Origin: an uncultured Spirochaetales bacterium
GTDB lineage: Bacteria; Spirochaetota; Spirochaetia; Sphaerochaetales; Sphaerochaetaceae
NCBI GenBank assembly: GCA_947306375.1
Contig: CAMZGJ010000022.1
Span: forward strand, 1-11,533
Length of the DNA stretch: 11,533 nt
Direction: 5' to 3'
The position numbers were made by a program, and so were the translations under genes. The notes under the pieces were generated by a model. The model searched no databases and was not told where the DNA came from. It saw nothing but the letters and a program-made list of their open reading frames with translations. This document shows, in pieces, positions 6,823-11,533 of this stretch; within the stretch, counting starts at the first letter, position 1; each line of letters opens with the position of its first letter.

Positions 6823-9800
6823 CTATTCAATCCGGGAGCCGTTTCTGAGCTTGCCGGGGTTGATTCCGCGGACCTTCTTGAAGACCCTGCAGAAGTAGGC
6901 CTGGTCCTGAAAACCTGCGGCCTGTGATATTTCATTTATGGACATGCCGGTGTTCCTGAGCATGTCACTTGCTATGGCTACCCTGTAGCGGTTGAGGCAG
7001 TCCCAGGGGGAAACACCCAGTTCCTTTTTGAAAACCCTGGTCAGGTAGTCTTCCGAAACATGGACTTCCTCGGCAATCTGCCATCTGCTCAGAGGCAGTG
7101 TTGCGTGGCTGCAGATATAAGCCTGGGCCTTCTTTACTATCATTCCCGTAAGATAACCCAGAACGGGAGAGCCTCCCATTATGGCCCTGAGCCTCATTAT
7201 GAATTCCTTGCTCTCAAGTATACAGTTGTTTGCAAGAATAACGTTGGGGAAGTCTGCAATCTCATCCACAAAGTCAGGGTCAAATGAGTCCGCGCAGAGA
7301 ACCATTGTTATTCTGGAGGAACCCATTGATGTCCTGAAGTGTCTTATGAAATCCACAGCCCCGCGGTCCTTTATGAAGACAAGAATCAGGCCGGGGTCAT
7401 GTTTCCTGCACAGGTAAACCGCATCCTGGTATTCTCCGTAGATGGTCTCAAATTCCTTGAGAAGCCTTCCGGTACCCTCAGGGGCGCTTCCTATCTGGAG
7501 AACAGTCTTTCCGCCGGAGGAAATGAGCTGGCGGATTGAGCTTTCAAGGGTCTTTGTCCTGGGACACTCAAAGCAGATGAACGGGAGGACTGAAGCCTGG
7601 GGATTCTCAAGCAGGGACAGAAGGGCAACAAGGGCCTTGTAGCCCCTGAAACCGCAGTCCCAGTAAATTGCACCGGCCTCATCAGGCAGTTTTTCTCCCT
7701 CCGCAACAACCGTCTCGCTTGATTCAATGCCCTCTTCAGGCAGGCCGTTCAGACCTGCAAGAACCCCGTCTTCCTTCCACGGGACCGGGTCTGAGCCGGA
7801 CAGGGTGGGATAAGGCAGGCAGAACTCAAAGTGTCCCTTTGTAAAGGAGAAGGTGCCCTTGTGCATGAGGATTATCTTTCTTGCAAGAGAGAAGTCCACA
7901 TCGTCCGTGCCTTCCCACTTGCCTGAGATATCCCTTATCTCAATCTTCACGCCCCTGCGGGTCATGGAGCTTTCTATGGAGGCACCTCCCATCTGTGTGA
8001 CCAGAATGGAGACGGCCTCCCTTATCTTGTCCTCATCTATGAGGAGGTTTGCAACAGGACCTCTGTCCGTGTAGCCCTCAAACGCGGAGAGTGTGTTTCT
8101 TATGTCCGCCATGTAGCGGTTCAGCTCCACCTCTCCTATTGAGCTGAGCACAAGGTCCAGAGTGCGTCCGGCACCCCGCACCCTGTCCAGTACGGCAGAG
8201 CGGGTTTTGGTGTCCAGGGAAGATGATCCCACTATATCGGCAATCTCGGAAAGCGGGTCTCTGAGGTTCTCTCCGACGTTGGCAAAGAATATTATTCTTG
8301 CCTGCTCGGCCTCCTCCGCCCTTCTGCGGGCCTCCCTTGCCTGCTCAAAGAGGAAGGCGCTTCTGACTGCGGAAGACACCATGCTCCTTATCTGTTCACA
8401 GATTTTTCCGTTCAGGTCCTCCGGTTTCATGAGAAGGTATCCCAGCCCTTCCATGTCCGAGCACAGCGGGGCTGCAACCCACACGCCCTTTTCAGTGGCA
8501 ACCATTTTGTCGGAGGGAATTATTCTGCCGGTCTGAACCTCAAGAACTCCGTCATCCTTGTTTATGAACAGTTTTATCTTCTCAAAGCCCAGAGACGGGG
8601 CGCTGTTCTCAAGAAGGTCCGCTATCTCCTTGACCGACTGGGTCAGAAGGAGCCTGTCATTGAATGCGTTCACTGCATTGTTCAGTTTCCTGGCCCTGTA
8701 CCTTTCCTCGTTTATCACGCGGTCCAGAACCGCAGGGAAAACCCTGCGGATAGTTTCAAGTATTGTTTTTTCCTTTTCTTTGGAAATAAAGCCGCCGTTT
8801 GAGATGCTTTCAAGAACATTTGTAATGTCCATCATCTCCGATCTCATGGAAAGAAGGGATATAAGGCACTCGGAGATGTTTTCCTCCGACGGGTCGCGGC
8901 TGATCTTCTCTATCATTGCATCGGCATCGCCCCAGGGTATGGAGAAGGACTCCGAGATATAGTCCACAAGCTCCCCTGCCGTCTTTATGCCTTTTCCGCT
9001 CTCTCCGTTGCTCCACAGGCTCCTGCGGATGACGGGAACGGCCTTGAGCACAATGTCATTCACAGGCTTGCCGCTGAATATGTCCCTGAGCATGGAAACT
9101 GCGTTTGTGCCCAGCATGGAGGAAGGAAGACGCACCGTGGATATGGGGTAGTTCATAAGACGCACTTCAATGGAGTCATTGAAGCCGCAGAACAGGAAGT
9201 TTTCTGGAATGTTCACATTCAGGGCCATGAGTTCCTGCATGGCCTCATAGAGCACAAGGTCACTGGCTCCGAACAGGGCGTCAAAGTCCCTTCCCGGCAG
9301 TTTGTTCCGCTCCGCCACTATTGTTCTTATTCCCCGGTCGCCCTCAGACCACTGGGCAGGTTCCGTTATAAGGGACATGTCAATCTCCCCGCCAAGTTCC
9401 GTGAAAGTCTTTTTAAATGATTCAAATCTCTCATTTGCGGACTTGTGGTTCTTTGGCCCTCTTATGTATGCAATCCTGCGCGCACCATGGTTCAGGCAGT
9501 ACTTTACAAGGGCCGATGTCCCCTCAGTAGTGTCAAAGGTAACGTCGGGAACGTCCGGGAATGCTTCCGTTTTTCCGGAGATTGTGACCAGGGGTCTTCC
9601 GGACAATCCCTCAAATCTGCGCGCAACAGCCTCCGAGTCCTCTTCTCCGGTCAGGGAAGAACTCCAGATTATTGAGCCGTCAAGATTGTCCGTATTTACC
9701 AGGTCAAAGATTGTGTTCTGCTTTTCACCCAGCCTGCCGCCGGGGAAAATAATGAGAGAATCCTTGCCGTCGGAAGAGAACTTCCTTGCAACAGACGGCC

Positions 9801-9855
9801 AGAGGTTCAGTGAGGAGCCGGTGTAGATTTCCGCCAGAACAAAACCTATCCGCAT
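6823..9855 (-). CDS. Large AraC-family regulator with LacI-like sensor and apparently decayed histidine-kinase/receiver modules
   Basis: This is a cytoplasmic one-polypeptide transcription factor of 1010 residues. In order: a LacI/ribose-binding-type sensor without its own HTH (about 1-280; GARRIAYIRGP and LFGASDLVLYEAM are typical); a helical linker (285-400); a GAF-like region (405-500); a charged coiled coil (503-520); a histidine-kinase dimerisation-like stretch, FFANVGENLRDPL, in which Glu529 replaces the phosphoacceptor His; a degenerate ATPase-like region (600-685) lacking the N and G boxes; receiver-like segments (about 730-893) lacking the acidic pair and phosphorylated Asp; and an AraC-type double HTH (about 915-1004, ending in GFQDQAYFCRVFKKVRG). 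The presence of decayed modules suggests ligand binding is passed on mechanically. I chose the ATG at 9855 because the in-frame TTG at 9876 lies inside the promoter. It probably controls the genes around it. Confidence 0.9.
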   Translation of the reverse strand: MRIGFVLAEIYTGSSLNLWPSVARKFSSDGKDSLIIFPGGRLGEKQNTIFDLVNTDNLDGSIIWSSSLTGEEDSEAVARRFEGLSGRPLVTISGKTEAFPDVPDVTFDTTEGTSALVKYCLNHGARRIAYIRGPKNHKSANERFESFKKTFTELGGEIDMSLITEPAQWSEGDRGIRTIVAERNKLPGRDFDALFGASDLVLYEAMQELMALNVNIPENFLFCGFNDSIEVRLMNYPISTVRLPSSMLGTNAVSMLRDIFSGKPVNDIVLKAVPVIRRSLWSNGESGKGIKTAGELVDYISESFSIPWGDADAMIEKISRDPSEENISECLISLLSMRSEMMDITNVLESISNGGFISKEKEKTILETIRRVFPAVLDRVINEERYRARKLNNAVNAFNDRLLLTQSVKEIADLLENSAPSLGFEKIKLFINKDDGVLEVQTGRIIPSDKMVATEKGVWVAAPLCSDMEGLGYLLMKPEDLNGKICEQIRSMVSSAVRSAFLFEQAREARRRAEEAEQARIIFFANVGENLRDPLSEIADIVGSSSLDTKTRSAVLDRVRGAGRTLDLVLSSIGEVELNRYMADIRNTLSAFEGYTDRGPVANLLIDEDKIREAVSILVTQMGGASIESSMTRRGVKIEIRDISGKWEGTDDVDFSLARKIILMHKGTFSFTKGHFEFCLPYPTLSGSDPVPWKEDGVLAGLNGLPEEGIESSETVVAEGEKLPDEAGAIYWDCGFRGYKALVALLSLLENPQASVLPFICFECPRTKTLESSIRQLISSGGKTVLQIGSAPEGTGRLLKEFETIYGEYQDAVYLCRKHDPGLILVFIKDRGAVDFIRHFRTSMGSSRITMVLCADSFDPDFVDEIADFPNVILANNCILESKEFIMRLRAIMGGSPVLGYLTGMIVKKAQAYICSHATLPLSRWQIAEEVHVSEDYLTRVFKKELGVSPWDCLNRYRVAIASDMLRNTGMSINEISQAAGFQDQAYFCRVFKKVRGINPGKLRNGSRIE

Positions 9856-9861
9856 ATCGCC

Positions 9862-9890
9862 ATTATAATTAGACAATTTTACAAAATCAA
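9862..9890 (-). promoter_or_regulatory. Sigma70-type promoter of the regulator gene, predicted to give a leaderless mRNA
   Basis: TTGATT (9890-9885) and a perfect TATAAT (9867-9862) are separated by exactly 17 bases, with a CCAAAAAACC A-tract just upstream of the -35. Counting seven bases from the end of the -10 puts the transcription start at 9855, the A of the regulator's ATG. No Shine-Dalgarno sequence precedes that ATG, which agrees with leaderless translation. Confidence 0.75.
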
Positions 9891-9923
9891 GGTTTTTTGG
9901 ACTTTAGCGACCAACCGACTTTT

Positions 9924-9954
9924 ATTATTCCGACAATTTGTCGGAATGTGTCAA
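9924..9954 (-). promoter_or_regulatory. Possible second, operator-covered promoter upstream of the regulator gene
   Basis: A perfect TTGACA (9954-9949) overlaps the end of the terminator T-tract. AATAAT (9929-9924, five of six matches) follows after a long 19-base spacer; GAATAA at 18 bases is an alternative. The inverted repeat at 9927-9947 occupies the spacer, where a bound repressor would block RNA polymerase. The spacing is poor, so activity is uncertain. Confidence 0.35.
9927..9947. promoter_or_regulatory. Operator-like 21-bp perfect inverted repeat
   Basis: The 10-base arms ATTCCGACAA and TTGTCGGAAT are perfect reverse complements around one central base. With a one-base loop and no following T-tract, it reads as a dimeric DNA-binding site rather than an RNA hairpin. 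It is centred about 82 bases upstream of the predicted regulator transcription start and sits between the uxaE terminator and the regulator promoter. The cognate protein is unknown; AraC proteins usually bind direct repeats, so a separate LacI- or GntR-type repressor is possible. Confidence 0.65.
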
Positions 9955-9987
9955 AAAACAGGACCCTGTCTGTATTACAGGGCCCTG
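9953..9987 (-). terminator. Rho-independent terminator of the uxaC-uxaE transcript
   Basis: On the minus strand CAGGGCCCTGT and ACAGGGTCCTG form an 11-bp stem (one G-T wobble) with a 7-base loop, followed at once by TTTTTT. It lies 21 bases after the uxaE stop codon and separates the uronate enzymes from the regulator operon. Confidence 0.9.
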
Positions 9988-10008
9988 AATTACTGTTTTT
10001 GATGTCTT

Positions 10009-11463
10009 TTACTTCAGAAGGATTCCCGCTGCATGACGGCCAATGTGGTTCTCAAGCAATGAGTAGTACTCTTCTCTGTTCTTTCTCCAGAACTTATACA
10101 GTCTGTCCTTGAATGTATATGAACCGTCTGCGTTCTTTTTGTTCAGAATCAGACCGTAAGTTATGTGGATGAGCTGCCTTGAGTCATCATTATTGAACAG
10201 AGAGGGAAGCTGGGCGTCCGTCAGTGTTGAGAGGGCGGGAATGTTGTTGAGGTTTGTTGATACATGGTAGTACTGAGATGCCTCGGCAAAGGCCTCAAGT
10301 GCATACTCATGAAGTTCTCTGTACAGTCCGGGGTCCTTCATTGCAACAAGCTTCACTGCCTCAAGCCAGTTTGTTCCGGCTGTTTTAAGGTGGAAGCGGC
10401 CTGCCGTCTCACGGCCGGAAACCTTGAAGATGGAGAACTTGTCCGATCCGGAGTGGATGGAGATTTTGTAGCCGAACTTTCTTGCAATGGCTGCATGAAT
10501 CTTCATTTCCTTCTCATACTGCACAAGGTCTCCGCGGTAGTCTACGCCCTTCTGGAATTCTCCGCAGAAGCGCGGGGCAACCGTTGAGCACCTGACTCCG
10601 AATCTTGCAAGCTCAGCGGCAACAAAGAAGTGCTGTTCGGGAAGCGTGGATGAGAGTGTCTCGTCAATGGAAATTTCAAAGTCCGCAACCTGTACGCCGT
10701 CTCTGCAGATGAGGGTCTTCCAGATTTTTACGGCATGCTCAACTGCTTCCTTGTAGATAAGAACGGTTCTGTAGAAGAGGTCTCTGTTGAAGTGAATCTT
10801 TACCCCTTCTCCGATGTCAAAGGTCTTGTCCATGTACAGGGACTCAAGCTCTGCATCCTTCTTTGAAGCGTAAATCTTCTCAACTTCACTTGAGCTCATG
10901 TCATTGACTGAGTTGTCAATGTGCTCGCTGCAGTCCAGGGTAATCATGGTGAAGCCGCTTTTGAGTGCATATTCCACTTCCTCCGCAGTCTTCACGTGGT
11001 CTCCGTCTGCGCCCCAGCCGGTCTTGTAGCCGCATCTGAACGTTGCAAAGGTTGCGCTGTCCAGAACATCTGCAAACGTGCGGTTTGTGAGGTTCAGCTC
11101 TCTTATGCTCTGCTGCGCCAGGATGGGTGTGACCTCCGGGTACTTGAAGAAGACTCTCAGGTGTCCGTCTCCTGCAATTCCCAGTCTGTCTCCCACTCCC
11201 ATTGTCTTGTCTCTGTCCAGAACCCTGGAGGGGCCTGTCCACGGGAAGTGCTTTCTGAGAAGCACGGCAGCCTCGTGGTCCAGAACGGACATTATTTTTT
11301 TGTCTCCGCACTTTGAGCAGACAACTTCTCCGCCTGCAAATCCCAGGGAGGGGTCTGTTACCAGGTAGTCCCTGTCTCCGCCGTCAACCATAAATGCGCC
11401 GTCGTTTACCGAGTCTGCATATACTTTGAATTCTTCACCCTTTGTTGTTTTGAAATATGCCAT
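10009..11463 (-). CDS. uxaE: Tagaturonate/fructuronate epimerase
   Basis: It interconverts D-tagaturonate and D-fructuronate, linking galacturonate breakdown to the glucuronate branch; the family was characterised in Thermotoga. The protein has 484 residues and should be cytoplasmic and metal-dependent. Recognisable elements are GVGDRLGIAG (89-98), GADGDH (151-156), LDCSEH (176-181), ISIDET (264-269) and SIHSGSDKF (335-343); their Asp, His and Glu residues are plausible metal or substrate ligands. A CxxC pair at Cys49/Cys52 may be a lineage feature. I chose the ATG at 11463, which has AGAGGA upstream at normal spacing; an in-frame TTG at 11487 abuts the preceding stop codon and would place that Shine-Dalgarno inside the coding region. 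The gene follows the probable uxaC by 24 bases and ends before a strong terminator. Confidence 0.9.
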   Translation of the reverse strand: MAYFKTTKGEEFKVYADSVNDGAFMVDGGDRDYLVTDPSLGFAGGEVVCSKCGDKKIMSVLDHEAAVLLRKHFPWTGPSRVLDRDKTMGVGDRLGIAGDGHLRVFFKYPEVTPILAQQSIRELNLTNRTFADVLDSATFATFRCGYKTGWGADGDHVKTAEEVEYALKSGFTMITLDCSEHIDNSVNDMSSSEVEKIYASKKDAELESLYMDKTFDIGEGVKIHFNRDLFYRTVLIYKEAVEHAVKIWKTLICRDGVQVADFEISIDETLSSTLPEQHFFVAAELARFGVRCSTVAPRFCGEFQKGVDYRGDLVQYEKEMKIHAAIARKFGYKISIHSGSDKFSIFKVSGRETAGRFHLKTAGTNWLEAVKLVAMKDPGLYRELHEYALEAFAEASQYYHVSTNLNNIPALSTLTDAQLPSLFNNDDSRQLIHITYGLILNKKNADGSYTFKDRLYKFWRKNREEYYSLLENHIGRHAAGILLK

Positions 11464-11487
11464 TTTATATTCCTCTTTGTTATTCAA

Positions 11488-11533
11488 TCAGCCGAAGTAG
11501 GCAAGTGCGTTGTCAAACGAGATTCCTTCCACC
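11488..11533 (-). CDS. uxaC: C-terminal end of probable uronate isomerase
   Basis: Only the last 15 codons are in the window, reading VEGISFDNALAYFG and then TGA. The pattern of a small hydrophobic pair, then Asn-Ala and Tyr-Phe close to the stop, is the usual C-terminus of glucuronate/galacturonate isomerase UxaC (compare the I-x-[FY]-[ND]-N-A-x-x-Y-F ending). That enzyme makes tagaturonate, the substrate of the next gene product, and the 24-base gap to uxaE indicates one operon. The identification rests on a short tail plus context. Confidence 0.6.
   Translation of the reverse strand, partial: VEGISFDNALAYFG

Noticed and set aside
9302..9826. A 174-codon plus-strand open frame inside the regulator gene.
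   Set aside because: It is antisense to the well-supported LacI-like sensor domain and its translation resembles no protein; it is a codon-bias shadow.
9856..9876. TTG at 9876 as the regulator start.
   Set aside because: It falls within the 17-base spacer of the promoter and has no Shine-Dalgarno sequence; the ATG at 9855 begins exactly at the first strand of the sensor domain.
11464..11487. TTG at 11487 as the uxaE start.
   Set aside because: It abuts the previous stop codon without its own ribosome-binding site, while the ATG at 11463 has AGAGGA at proper spacing.

Overview
Every supported gene in this window lies on the minus strand, so transcription runs from high to low coordinates. 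The window is a pectin/galacturonate-utilisation locus. By eye the composition is close to half G+C. The lipoprotein signal ends in a relaxed lipobox (Phe at -3, Gly-Cys) followed by a Pro-Ala-Ala-Thr linker, and the sensor of the AraC-type regulator is LacI-like. Together these suggest a host- or rumen-associated spirochaete of the Treponema type. This is an inference; a Firmicute is not excluded.

Right end (11533-9953): the last codons of a probable uronate isomerase (uxaC) are followed by a complete tagaturonate epimerase (uxaE), which ends in a clear Rho-independent terminator. These two enzymes would convert D-galacturonate to D-tagaturonate and then to D-fructuronate, joining the glucuronate branch.

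Control region (9856-9952): a near-consensus sigma70 promoter is placed so that transcription should begin at the A of the regulator's ATG, implying a leaderless mRNA. Further upstream, a 21-bp inverted repeat fills the spacer of a second, weaker promoter-like pair.

Centre (9855-4169): a roughly 1010-residue cytoplasmic regulator has a LacI-like sugar-sensing domain, a GAF-like region, what look like decayed histidine-kinase and receiver modules, and an AraC DNA-binding domain. It is followed at short spacing by a cytoplasmic GH28 polygalacturonase and a Gfo/Idh/MocA NAD(P)-dependent oxidoreductase.

Left part (4054-1): after a 138-base gap (4031-4168) with promoter-like sequence come a six-helix membrane protein of unknown function (ECF S-component-like) that overlaps the next gene, two LplB/YtcP-type sugar ABC permeases, and a substrate-binding lipoprotein cut off by the window edge. 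A hairpin sits directly before the ribosome-binding site of the lipoprotein. No ABC ATPase is encoded here.

Likely joint function: the lipoprotein and permeases import (oligo)galacturonides or related pectin fragments. The intracellular GH28 enzyme trims them, UxaC and UxaE carry galacturonate into central metabolism, and the large regulator senses a sugar ligand and controls the locus. The roles of the oxidoreductase and the small membrane protein are not known.
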